Made by a program: the position numbers and the translations under genes
The notes under the pieces: generated by a model
Databases searched by the model: none
What the model was told of the DNA's origin: nothing
The model's input: only the letters and a program-made list of their open reading frames with translations
In this document: positions 36,853-45,093 of the stretch, one piece after another
How positions within the stretch are numbered: the first letter of the stretch is position 1
Layout: every line of letters starts with the position of its first letter
Source: JALORV01 sp963775635
GTDB taxonomy: Bacteria > Pseudomonadota > Gammaproteobacteria > Burkholderiales > Burkholderiaceae_F
Assembly: GCA_963775635.1 (NCBI GenBank)
Contig: CAVZJO010000006.1
Location: 115,091 to 179,090, forward strand
DNA length: 64,000 nt
Direction: 5' to 3'

Positions 36853-37068
36853 ATGAACTGGGACCGCATCGAAGGGAACTGGAAAGCGTTCAAAGGTCGT
36901 ATCAAGGAGCAGTGGGGTGACCTCACCGACGACGACCTCGATCGCATAGAGGGCAAGCGCGAACAACTCGCCGGAAAGATCCAGGAGCGCTACGGCATCG
37001 CACGCGACGAGGCCGATCGCCAAGTGTCGGACTGGCTGGCTCGGCAGCGCGAGGACATGCGCGTCTGA
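36853..37068 (+). CDS. CsbD family stress-response protein
   Basis: A 71-residue charged helical protein: MNWDRIEGNWKAFKGRIKEQ and 'WGDLTDDDLDRIEGKREQLAGKIQERYG' are the CsbD signature (WK..KGKxKEKWGKLTDDD). CsbD proteins are abundant under general stress, but their molecular role is unclear. AAAGGAG at 36841-36847 gives ideal spacing to the ATG. A strong hairpin terminator follows at 37084. Expected to be highly expressed. Confidence 0.93.
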   Translation: MNWDRIEGNWKAFKGRIKEQWGDLTDDDLDRIEGKREQLAGKIQERYGIARDEADRQVSDWLARQREDMRV

Positions 37069-37083
37069 TCGGACGTGGCGACG

Positions 37084-37116
37084 GAACGCCACGCAGACGC
37101 GTGGCGTTCTCCTTTT
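37084..37116 (+). terminator. Rho-independent terminator of the csbD-like gene
   Basis: A perfect 11-bp stem GAACGCCACGC / GCGTGGCGTTC with a 4-nt loop (AGAC) is followed by TCCTTTT. It lies 16 bp after the CsbD stop. The best intrinsic terminator that I could see in the window. Confidence 0.85.
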
Positions 37117-37145
37117 ATCCATTCGCGCGCGTGACGGGGTATCCG

Positions 37146-37379
37146 ATGGCCAGATGCGACACTTGCGGAAACGACTACGACAAGTCGTTCGACGTCGTCA
37201 AGGGCGGAAAGAAGTACACATTCGACAGCTTTGAGTGCGCGCTGCACAAGCTGGCGCCGGTCTGCGCGCACTGCGGAGTGCGCATCATCGGCCACGGCCT
37301 CGAAAAAGACACGCGCATGTTCTGCTGTGACCACTGCGCGGAGAAAAGCGGCGTGACCGAGCTGCGCGATCGGGCGTGA
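37146..37379 (+). CDS. Small cysteine-rich zinc-binding protein
   Basis: A 77-residue protein with three Cys pairs: C-DTC at the start (MARCDTC), 'CAHCGVR' in the middle and 'CCDHCAEKSGV' near the C-terminus, plus 'FDSFECALHKL'. The spacing suggests one or two zinc ribbons, as in small 'prokaryotic metallothionein'-like or YHS-type proteins. The ATG at 37146 gives the conserved MARCDTCGN start. Function unknown; expression may be separate from csbD because the terminator intervenes. Confidence 0.75.
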   Translation: MARCDTCGNDYDKSFDVVKGGKKYTFDSFECALHKLAPVCAHCGVRIIGHGLEKDTRMFCCDHCAEKSGVTELRDRA

Positions 37380-37410
37380 GTACGGGCCGCGGTCTCCTCG
37401 CGGCCTGACG

Positions 37411-37851
37411 CTATCGTCGACCGCGCTCCAGCAGGCGCCGGCACTCGGCCTCGTGCTGTGCGATCTCTGCCAGCGTGACCTGGATGTCCTCGCGCTGCTG
37501 CTCGAGTGCGGCGCGGTGCTGAGCCAGGACGTTCAGGAATTTCCGCGCTTGGGCGGCGGCGTCCTTCGGTGATTCGTACATGTCGATCAGTTCGCGCACT
37601 TGCTGAAGCGAGAGACCAAGGCGCTTGCCGCGCAGGGTCAGTTTGAGCCGCGTGCGGTCGCGTGCCGAGTAAACGCGTGTTAGGCCCGAGTGCCCGCTGC
37701 GCGTCGGCGACAGGATGCCCTGGTCCTCGTAGAAACGGATCGCCCGCGGCGTGATGTCAAACTCGCGCGCGAGTTCGGTGATCGAATATGAACGTGCCTC
37801 GGAAAGATCGTTGGCCGTGACGTTGCGCGGGGACCGCAGCTGTGCCGACAT
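37411..37851 (-). CDS. liuR: MerR family transcriptional regulator, LiuR-like
   Basis: A 146-residue MerR protein: helix-turn-helix SYSITELAREFDITPRAIRF, then YEDQGILSPTRSG and 'LTRVYSARDRTRLKLTLRGKRLGLSLQQVRELIDMYE', followed by a long dimerisation coiled coil (about 95-140). No cysteine metal ligands, as in the LiuR group, which controls branched-chain amino acid degradation. Two identical palindromes, one beside this gene and one before the liuA operon, support the call. Start ATG at 37851 leaves 44 bp to the palindrome, compatible with autoregulation. Confidence 0.85.
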   Translation of the reverse strand: MSAQLRSPRNVTANDLSEARSYSITELAREFDITPRAIRFYEDQGILSPTRSGHSGLTRVYSARDRTRLKLTLRGKRLGLSLQQVRELIDMYESPKDAAAQARKFLNVLAQHRAALEQQREDIQVTLAEIAQHEAECRRLLERGRR

Positions 37852-37895
37852 GCAGTGACGGTTTCTTGGGGAGTCGCCGCGTAGAATCGCCGCAG

Positions 37896-37911
37896 TTGAC
37901 GTTAACGTCAA
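37896..37911. promoter_or_regulatory. 16-bp palindromic operator between liuR and the MBL gene
   Basis: TTGACGTTAACGTCAA, a perfect palindrome identical to the core of the site at 33711-33728. It lies in the 79-bp divergent gap between liuR (start 37851, minus) and the metallo-hydrolase (start 37931, plus). It probably serves both promoters, giving autoregulation and control of the hydrolase. Confidence 0.82.
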
Positions 37912-37930
37912 GCCAGCGCGGATCCAATCG

Positions 37931-39061
37931 ATGAATCCGAACGAGCGCGAGCTCAACTATCCGTGGGCCGAACCGCCCGCCCTCGGCAACTGGATGACGC
38001 TGCGTGCCGGAGTCCATTGGGTGCGCATGCCGCTGCCGTTCGCGCTCAACCACATCAACCTGTGGGCGTTCGACGACGAGATCGACGGGCGATCCGGTTT
38101 CACGCTGGTGGATAGCGGCATCACGTCGGCCGAAACGATGGCCGCGTGGGAGCGCATCTTCGACGAGCGCTTCGATGGACGTCCCCTGTTGCGGCTGCTC
38201 TGTACACACTTCCACCCCGACCACTTTGGACTGGCGCACTGGCTCACCGACGGCGGCACGAATGCGCGTTGGCAGGCGCCGCTGTGGATGACCGCGACCG
38301 AGTACGCGTTCGGACGCTTCCTGTCAGCGGGGGGTGACGACAACACCGGGGAGGGCGCGGCGGCGCACTTTCGTCGCAATGGCCTTTGCGACGAGGCATC
38401 GCTCGCCAAGGTGCGTGCGCGCGGCTCAGGGTATTACCCGAAGCTGGTTCCGCGCGTTCCGTTGCGCTTCCGCCGGGTGCAGGATGGCGACGAAATCGCG
38501 ATCGGCCCGGTCGGAAGCAAGCGCATATTCCGGGTGATCGTCGGATTCGGACACGCGCCCGAGCATGCGTCGCTGTATTGCGCCGAGGACCGGCTGCTGA
38601 TCGCCGGCGACATGGTGCTGCCGCGCATATCAACCAACGTCAGCGTGTTCGACATCGAGCCGGAAGGCAACCCACTGCCGCGTTATCTGCACTCGCTCGA
38701 CCAGCTGTTGCTGCTGCCGGCCGATACGCTGGTATTGCCTTCGCATGGCCTGCCCTTCATCGGTCTCCATGCGCGCATCGGCCAGCAGCACGCGCATCAC
38801 CGCGAACGCCTGGCCGAAGTGCAAGAGGCGTGCTCGACGCCGCAGACCGCCGCCAGCATCGTGCCGGTGCTGTTCAAGCGAACGCTCGACCTGCACCAGA
38901 TCACCTTTGCACTGGGCGAGAGCCTGGCCCATCTTCATGCACTGTGGTACGAAGGCACCCTACAGCGCATCGATCGAGACGGCGTTTACACATTCCAGTC
39001 CATGGAACCTATCTCAGCATCCCCGGTGGTCGCGGCGGGGCCGCATGGGGTGCAGGGCTAG
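37931..39061 (+). CDS. MBL-fold metallo-hydrolase with repeat-derived C-terminus
   Basis: A 376-residue metallo-beta-lactamase-fold hydrolase. 'LLCTHFHPDHFGLAHWL' is the HxHxDH zinc motif; 'VGFGHAPEHASLYC', 'LIAGDMVLPRISTNVS' and 'LVLPSHGLPFIGLHARI' hold the other ligands (His, Asp, His). It probably hydrolyses a thioester or ester. Divergent from liuR over a LiuR-type site, so likely part of the regulon. The last 19 residues, from the Met after 'VYTFQS', are encoded inside repeat copy 3 (39004 on), and the stop at 39061 lies in the repeat. The original 3' end has therefore been replaced or extended. Confidence 0.88.
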   Translation: MNPNERELNYPWAEPPALGNWMTLRAGVHWVRMPLPFALNHINLWAFDDEIDGRSGFTLVDSGITSAETMAAWERIFDERFDGRPLLRLLCTHFHPDHFGLAHWLTDGGTNARWQAPLWMTATEYAFGRFLSAGGDDNTGEGAAAHFRRNGLCDEASLAKVRARGSGYYPKLVPRVPLRFRRVQDGDEIAIGPVGSKRIFRVIVGFGHAPEHASLYCAEDRLLIAGDMVLPRISTNVSVFDIEPEGNPLPRYLHSLDQLLLLPADTLVLPSHGLPFIGLHARIGQQHAHHRERLAEVQEACSTPQTAASIVPVLFKRTLDLHQITFALGESLAHLHALWYEGTLQRIDRDGVYTFQSMEPISASPVVAAGPHGVQG

Positions 39062-39274
39062 GCGCGGCGAGGGGACCATTGCTTCCTCAAGGACCCGAGC
39101 CGCAACAACGCCATGCGCCCCATGCGACCCCGCCCCGGAGGGTTGCGCAAATAAGCGGCGTCTGCGGCGTTCGCTGGCTTGGCCGTAGGCTCGGCTACTG
39201 TCCTGCGCCAGCCGCCTAGCATCCGCGCGCTTCTTTGCGCAACGCGATCCATCGGGGATACTGAGATAGGTTCC
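39004..39274 (+). repeat. Structured interspersed repeat, copy 3
   Basis: 271 bp with perfect 14-bp ends GGAACCTATCTCAG and CTGAGATAGGTTCC; 24 of 26 terminal positions match. Arm II is closed by GTTGCGCAAA (39142-39151) and TTTGCGCAAC (39234-39243), where copies 1 and 2 have GTTGCCA/TGGCAAC, so the C-G pair has become G-C with both arms changed. Same orientation as copies 1 and 2. Its left end lies in the 3' end of the MBL gene and its right end is 15 bp before the start of the PLP lyase. Confidence 0.85.
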
Positions 39275-39289
39275 CAATCCGGAGAAGCG

Positions 39290-40480
39290 ATGGCCCGACG
39301 CCGCAGCGGCACTGTGCTCGTGACCGCAGGACGCAATCGTCGCGACAACTTCGACTTCGTCAATCCGCCGCTGGTGCGCGGCTCGACCGTGCTGCACGAG
39401 AGTGTCGCCGACATGAAAGCACGCGTCGCGCGGCGCAACGCGGGCGACGACGCCGCTCCGGTGGCCTATGGCATCTACGGCACGCCGACACACCACGCGT
39501 TTTACGAAGCGCTGAATGCGCTCGAGGGTGGCCATGCCAGTTGGGCCGTGCCGTCGGGCCTGACCGCCTGCTCGATCGCGATCCTGGCGTTCGTTCGCGC
39601 GGGCGATCACGTACTGGTGCCCGACTCGGTCTACTGGCCGACGCGCCGCTACTGTCGTGACACGCTGCCGCGATACGGAGTGGAGACGACCTTTTACGAT
39701 CCGCGGGTTGGTGAGCGGGGCAGCGCGGCGGTCGAGGCGCTGTTCCGGCCGACGACGCGGGTGCTGTTCCTCGAGTCGCCCGGGTCGCTCACGTTCGAAA
39801 TGCAGGACTTGTCTCTGCTGGCGTCGATCGCCCGCAGCCGAGGCGTGATCAGCATCACGGACAACACCTGGGCCACACCGCTCTATTGCCAGCCCCTGTC
39901 GCACGGTGTGGACGTGTCCGTACACGCGGCGACCAAGTACATCTGCGGCCATTCGGACATCCTGATGGGTACGATCACCAGCAACGCGGCGGCATGGCCG
40001 CAGCTGCGCGAGACCATTCAGCACTACGGACTAACGACCAGTCCGGATGACGTCTATCTCGCCCACCGCGGCCTGCATTCGATGGCCGCGCGCTTGCGGC
40101 AGCACACTGCGACGGCGTGGCGTCTGATCGAGTGGCTGCGGGCCCGGCCGGAAGTCGAACGCATCCTGTATCCGGCACTGCCGTCCGATCCGGGCTACGC
40201 GCTGTGGAAGCGCGACATGACGGGTGCGACCGGCCTGTTCGGGATCGCGCTCAAGCCGGTCGCTCCCGAGCGGTTCGTTGCGTTGGTCGATGGCATGCAG
40301 CTCTTCGGCCGCGGCTACTCGTGGGGCGGCTATGAGAGCCTGTTGATTCCGATGTTTCCCGAACGCACAGCCGCACCGCTGCCTTTCACCGGTCCGTTAT
40401 TTCGGATTTCTGCAGGCCTCGAGGATCCCGACGATCTGATCGACGACCTGGCCGAGGGTTTCGCCCGCCTGGGCGGCTGA
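39290..40480 (+). CDS. metC: PLP-dependent cystathionine beta-lyase/gamma-synthase family enzyme
   Basis: A 396-residue Cys/Met metabolism PLP enzyme. 'YGIYGTPTHHAFYEALNALEGG', 'TDNTWATPLYCQPLSHGVDVSVHAATKYICGHSD' with the PLP Lys, and 'GYSWGGYESLLIP' followed by 'FRISAGLEDPDDLIDDL' are characteristic of MetC. It likely converts cystathionine to homocysteine, pyruvate and ammonia. GGAGAAG at 39281 sets the ATG at 39290. Repeat copy 3 lies just upstream, so the promoter may be within it or further up. Confidence 0.9.
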   Translation: MARRRSGTVLVTAGRNRRDNFDFVNPPLVRGSTVLHESVADMKARVARRNAGDDAAPVAYGIYGTPTHHAFYEALNALEGGHASWAVPSGLTACSIAILAFVRAGDHVLVPDSVYWPTRRYCRDTLPRYGVETTFYDPRVGERGSAAVEALFRPTTRVLFLESPGSLTFEMQDLSLLASIARSRGVISITDNTWATPLYCQPLSHGVDVSVHAATKYICGHSDILMGTITSNAAAWPQLRETIQHYGLTTSPDDVYLAHRGLHSMAARLRQHTATAWRLIEWLRARPEVERILYPALPSDPGYALWKRDMTGATGLFGIALKPVAPERFVALVDGMQLFGRGYSWGGYESLLIPMFPERTAAPLPFTGPLFRISAGLEDPDDLIDDLAEGFARLGG

Positions 40481-40497
40481 CAGCGCAGCGCGGGTTA

Positions 40498-41263
40498 TCA
40501 GATCGGCGTCGCTGCGCGCGGCTTCTGCTTGCGTCGTCGCATCACGCGGTCGAATAATCCGCGTGGCGCGAATTTCAGCAGCGTCCCGACGATGCCCATC
40601 TGCCATGGGATCGTCCGGTAGCGCACACCTGCCAGCATGGCGTCGGCCGCCTGCCGGGCGAAGTCCGGCGCGTCCATTAGGAACGGCATCGAGTACGGAT
40701 TGTTCGCGGTCAACTCAGTGCGGACGAATCCGGGCGAGATCGTGACCACGCGGATCTGCGACTTCGACAACTCGACCCGCAGGCTTTCGCAGTAGGTGAT
40801 GACGGCCGACTTCGATGCGCAGTAGGCCTCCGAGCCAGGCAGCCCGCGTATGCCCGCCACGCTGGCGATGCCGACCAGCGTTCCGCGGCGCCGCGCCTTC
40901 ATCGGCGCGATGAACGGGTGAAAGGTGCTGGCCATCGCGAGCACGTTGGTGTCGAACACCTGCCTGAACTGGGCGAGGTCTTCATAGTGCTCGGTCTTCA
41001 CGCCGACCGAGACGCCGGCGTTGGCAATGACCAGGTCGGCACCGCCGCTCACCGATTCGAACTCGCACCCCGCGGCGACGATCGCGGCCGTATCGGTGAC
41101 GTCTGACCGCGTAGATATGGTGCCGGCCCGGCAGCGCGGCCACCAACGAAGCGAGACCTTCCCGACGCCGCGCTACAAGTCCAAGGCTGGCGCCGCGCGC
41201 GGCGAATTCCCTCGCCAGGGCAGCGCCGATGCCGCTCGATGCGCCGGTGATGAAGACGTTCAT
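40498..41263 (-). pseudogene. SDR family oxidoreductase, one frameshift
   Basis: The N-terminal part reads MNVFITGASSGIGAALAREF, the NAD(P) glycine motif, as far as 'LPGRHHIYAV'. Near 41106 an extra base (GTCAGACGTC instead of GTCGACGTC) shifts the frame. The other frame resumes with 'GGADLVIANAGVSVG', catalytic Ser in 'GIASVAGIRGLPGSEAYCASKSA' with YxxxK, and 'RVVTISPGFVRTELT', to a stop at 40498. Removing one base restores a normal SDR of about 254 residues. Convergent with metC and closely following dsbA on the minus strand. Confidence 0.85.
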
Positions 41264-41282
41264 CGGCGCGAGTTTAGGTGAG

Positions 41283-41939
41283 CTACTTCTTTGACTTGTC
41301 GGTGCGCGCGCGCTGCACCAGGTAGTCGAGCACGATCAGGCTGCCTTCGCGCGACCCAACCATCGATGGCGCGGTCGTGAACTTGCCGTCCACCGCAATC
41401 ATCGGAGTGCCGTCGACCTTGTATGCGCGCCAGATCTGACCGGCACGATTGGACCGTGCTGCCACCGAGAACGAGTTGTAGGCATCCATCCATTGCTTGC
41501 GGTCGATGCCGTTGGCGGCCATGAAGTCGGCGATCTGCTCGGGATTCAGCAACGGCTGCTTGTCCTTCTGAATCGCGGCGAATACCTTCTGGTGCATCTC
41601 GTCGAGCTTGCCCAGCGCCTCCAGCGTGTAGTAGATGCGCACGTGCGGCTGGGTGGTGTTGTCCCACGCGATCGGGATGCGCTTGTATTCGACATCGGCG
41701 GGAAGCTTCTTCTTCCAGGCGGTCACGTACGGGTCGTACGACGCGCAGTGTGGACACGAATACTGGAAGAACTCGAGCACCTCGACCTTGCCGCCGCTTT
41801 CGACCGGCACGGGTGTCTTCAGAACGGCGTAGTCCTTGCCTTCCTGCGGTGCGCGCGGCGTCGCCTGCGCATGCGCCAGCATCGGCGCGACGGCGCCCGC
41901 GGCGATTGCGATCAGCAGGAGGCGGCGATAGAGCGACAT
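41283..41939 (-). CDS. dsbA: Thiol:disulfide interchange protein DsbA
   Basis: A 218-residue periplasmic oxidoreductase. Signal peptide about residues 1-24 (cut after AHA). The thioredoxin-fold active site is C62-P-H-C65 in 'EFFQYSCPHCASYDPYV'. The cis-Pro loop is 'KVDGTPMIAVDGKF'. It introduces disulfides into secreted proteins, such as pilins encoded in this window. A start at 41939 fits the signal. Upstream at 41979-41989 is an 11-base match to the repeat ends. Confidence 0.93.
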   Translation of the reverse strand: MSLYRRLLLIAIAAGAVAPMLAHAQATPRAPQEGKDYAVLKTPVPVESGGKVEVLEFFQYSCPHCASYDPYVTAWKKKLPADVEYKRIPIAWDNTTQPHVRIYYTLEALGKLDEMHQKVFAAIQKDKQPLLNPEQIADFMAANGIDRKQWMDAYNSFSVAARSNRAGQIWRAYKVDGTPMIAVDGKFTTAPSMVGSREGSLIVLDYLVQRARTDKSKK

Positions 41940-42047
41940 GTCGGGATCTCCAGAGGACGGCCGGCAGGCCGCGGGTTCAGATAGGTTCTAATCAACGGTT
42001 ATCAGACCTTCGCCGATGACAGGGGTTCACCGCTGACGAAAGTCGAA

Positions 42048-42608
42048 TCAACGCACCTTGATCAACTGCACATCGATGCCGTTTTCGGCCATCGTCTTGC
42101 GCATCCGGTTGACATCCTCGATGTTCCCGTACGGGCCGAGCCGCACGCGGTACAACGTCACGCCGTCCTGTTCGCGCGGAAAGATCTTCGCGTCGTATCC
42201 GAGCAGTGCGAGCCGCGCACGCATCGCGTCGGCATCGTCTGGCGTCTTGAAGGCGCCGGCCTGCAACAGATAGCGCGAACCATCGTCGGGCACCACGGCC
42301 GCCACGCCCTTCTCCGGTGGCGGCGGTGCAGCTTTCGGATCGGTAGCTGCATCGAGTTTCGCCGGCGGAACGGCCGCCGTATCGGGTGTGCGCATCGGCT
42401 GCTGCAGCGGTTTGTTCGGATCCGGCAGTTGTCCGCCCGCACTCGGATTGACGTTCTCGCTGGCCGGTCGAACCTTGTTGACGAACGGCACCGGAGCGTT
42501 CGTGATGTAAAGCGCCACGGCGACCGCGATGGCAAGGCCGAGAATGAGACCGAGGATAAAACCGACCAGCGTGCTGCCCGCCTGATCGTGAAATGGATGC
42601 GTGCGCAT
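42048..42608 (-). CDS. SPOR domain membrane protein
   Basis: A 186-residue inner-membrane protein: one transmembrane helix at about 12-33 (GSTLVGFILGLILGLAIAVA), a long Pro-rich periplasmic linker (about 40-100) and a C-terminal SPOR domain, 'SRYLLQAGAFKTPDDADAMRARLALLGYDAKIF', 'YRVRLGPYGNIEDVNRMRKTMAENG'. SPOR domains bind denuded peptidoglycan at the septum, as in FtsN or DedD. In Betaproteobacteria a SPOR gene commonly sits beside argS, as here. The ATG at 42608 was chosen; an upstream alternative start is less likely. Confidence 0.88.
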   Translation of the reverse strand: MRTHPFHDQAGSTLVGFILGLILGLAIAVAVALYITNAPVPFVNKVRPASENVNPSAGGQLPDPNKPLQQPMRTPDTAAVPPAKLDAATDPKAAPPPPEKGVAAVVPDDGSRYLLQAGAFKTPDDADAMRARLALLGYDAKIFPREQDGVTLYRVRLGPYGNIEDVNRMRKTMAENGIDVQLIKVR

Positions 42609-42661
42609 TCCCCGAAGTTTACTTGCGCCGGAATGCCGGTCCCGATGCACCAGGCTCGGCC

Positions 42662-44401
42662 CTACATCCTCTCGGGAGCCGACACGCCGAGGATCGCGAG
42701 TCCGTTGCGCAGGACCTGGCGCGTGGCTAGCAGCAACGTCAGGCGCGCAGTGCGGACGCCGTCATCGTCGACCAGCACGCGCTCGGCGTTGTAGTAGCCG
42801 TGAAAATCGGCTGCGAGGTCCTTCAGGTAATACGCCAGCTGATGCGGAGCAAGTTCGTCGGCCGCATCGGCGAGCACGTCCGGATAGGCCGACAGGCGAT
42901 TGAGCAGCGCATGCTCGCGCGCGGTCGAAAGCGGCGTTAAATCCGCCTGCACTGCGTCGGCTGCACTGGGCACCGCGTATCCCTTTTCGCCCGCCTGTTG
43001 CAGTACCGAACAGATGCGTGCGTGGGCATACTGTACGTAGTAGACCGGGTTGTCTTCCGACTGGGAAAGCGCCAGGTCGACATCGAAGGTGAACTCCGCG
43101 TCCGCCTTGCGCGCGACGAGGAAGTAACGCGTCGCGTCGCGGCCGACCCATTCGAGCAGGTCATGCAGCGTCACATAGGTGCCGGCGCGCTTGCTCATCT
43201 TCACTTCCTCGCCGCCCCGCGTGACGCGCAACATCTTGTGCAGCAGGTAGTCCGGGTAGCCGCGCGGCACATCGAGCTTCAGGCTGCGCGCCGCCGCCTG
43301 CACGCCGGCGCGCACGCGTGCGACGGTGCCATAGTGGTCCGTGCCCTGGATGTTGATGACCTTCTCGAATCCGCGCTGGAACTTGGTCAGGTGATAGGCG
43401 ACATCGGGAACGAAGTACGTGTAGTTGCCGTCGGACTTGCGCATCACGCGGTCCTTGTCGTCCTTCGGCGGGCCGCCGTAGCCGGACAGATCGTCGAATT
43501 CCGTGGTTCTGAGCCACAGAGCCGACTCGGCCTCATACGTCATGCCGGATTGCACCAGCGCTTCACTGCTGCGTCGACCTTGCCGTCCGTGTAAAGCGAC
43601 GACTCGAGGAAGTAGTGATCGAACGCGACGCCGAGTGCGGCGAGGTCCGCGTCCTGTTCGTTGCGCAGGTAGACGACGGCAAAGCGCCGGATGGAGTCGA
43701 GGTCGTTGACGTCGCCGCTCGCTGTGACCGGCTCGCCGTCGCGGGCAGTCACCGTCCGCCGCGCCAGGTAGTCGCGCGCGATGTCGACGATGTAGTCGCC
43801 GCGGTAGCCGGCCTCCGGAAAGTCAACCGTTTCGCCGAGCAGTTCGCGCGCGCGCGACTGAACCGACAGCGCCAGGTTGATGATCTGCACGCCGGCGTCG
43901 TTGTAGTAGAACTCGCGCGTCACCTGCCAGCCTTGCGCGGCGAGCAGGTTGCGCGAGCGCATCGCCGATCGCTGCCTGTCGCGCATGGCCCAGGTGCAGC
44001 GGCCCGGTCGGGTTGGCCGAGACGAACTCGACCATCACCTGGTGGCCGGCGTGTGCGGACGTCATTCCGAAACGATCGCGCTCGCGCAGGATGGTGCGGA
44101 TCGCTTCGCGCTTGGCGGCTGGCGCGATCCGCACATTGATGAACCCTGGCCCGGCGACCTCGACTGATTCGATCAGGCCTTCGGCGGCCGGGTTGATGCG
44201 CAGCGCATCGGTGATCGCGAGCGCGACCTCGCGCGGGTTCTTCTTCAAGGCCTTGGCAGCCTGCAACGCGACGTTGGTCGCGATGTCACCATGCACTTCG
44301 AGCTTGGGGCGCTCGAGCACGACCGGTATGCCGCTGATGCCCAGTCCGACCAGCGCCTGCTCGATCAATGCGGTGATGTTCTGCTTTTGTTGCGGAAGCA
44401 T
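42662..44401 (-). pseudogene. argS: Arginyl-tRNA synthetase, two 1-nt frameshifts (probably sequence errors)
   Basis: Three consecutive frames together give a complete class I ArgRS of about 578 residues: 'MVEFVSANPTGPLHLGHARQAAIGD' holds the HIGH motif as HLGH, 'REFYYNDAGVQIINLALSV', 'TDHYGTVARVRAGVQAAA', 'VKMSKRAG' at the KMSK-like position and the C-terminal anticodon-binding domain. Near 43960 an extra base (GCGCTCGCGC instead of GCGCTGCGC) and near 43562 a missing G (GTGAAGCGCTGG) break the frame. ArgS is usually single-copy and essential, so these indels are likely sequencing or assembly errors. Confidence 0.93.
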
Positions 44402-44460
44402 AGACGGGCCGGCGACCGGAAAGGCGCCGGATTCTAATGGCCCGCGTCCGAGCTTCCGCG

Positions 44461-44928
44461 CTAGCGATGTCCCTTCGCGTACAAGCCGACGAGCTCCGCT
44501 CGAGCGATGACGTGCCCGGCAAACGCGCTCTGCAGCTGCGCGCTGGTCGGCTGCCGCAGGTCACCGAGGCGGATATCGAGCGCGAACAGCTTGAAGAAAT
44601 AACGGTGCTGCCCGATTGGCGGACAAGGACCGCGGTAGCCGGTCTGCTTCCAGTCGTTGATCCCGTCGCGCGCGTGCAGCGCAACCGCCGTCGCGCGTTC
44701 GGGCAAGGAGGCGGACCCGGGAGGCAAGTCGTAAAGGACCCAGTGCACCCAGGTCATCTTTGGCGCCGCCGGATCGGGAGCGTCCGGGTCGTCGACGATC
44801 AGCGCCAGACTCTGCGTGCCGGCGGGCACGCCTTCGACGTCGAGCGCGGGCGAGACGTCCTCGCCTTCGCACGTGTGGCGGCGCGGGATCGTCCCATTTG
44901 CCGAGAATGCCGTCGAAGACAGTTTCAT
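44461..44928 (-). CDS. YbhB/YbcL family Raf-kinase-inhibitor-like protein
   Basis: A 155-residue PEBP-fold protein: 'CEGEDVSPALDVEGVPAGTQSLALIVDDPDAP', 'WVHWVLYDLPPG', 'GYRGPCPPIGQHRYFFKLFALD'. No signal peptide, so cytoplasmic. Function in bacteria is poorly known; the fold binds small anionic ligands. The ATG at 44928 faces the divergent secreted-protein gene at 45094. Confidence 0.93.
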   Translation of the reverse strand: MKLSSTAFSANGTIPRRHTCEGEDVSPALDVEGVPAGTQSLALIVDDPDAPDPAAPKMTWVHWVLYDLPPGSASLPERATAVALHARDGINDWKQTGYRGPCPPIGQHRYFFKLFALDIRLGDLRQPTSAQLQSAFAGHVIARAELVGLYAKGHR

Positions 44929-45093
44929 CGTTTACCTCCGTCGAACAGTTTCAAGTTGGGGGTCGCGATGTTCGGTTTACTGACCGTCATCAATGCCGGC
45001 GCAACGCTTTGCCAGCACGCGGCGATCCTTGTGTAAATGGCACACTTGGGCGAGTCTCTCGCTTGCGGGGTCCACCAGTCGAGGAGGCACAAA

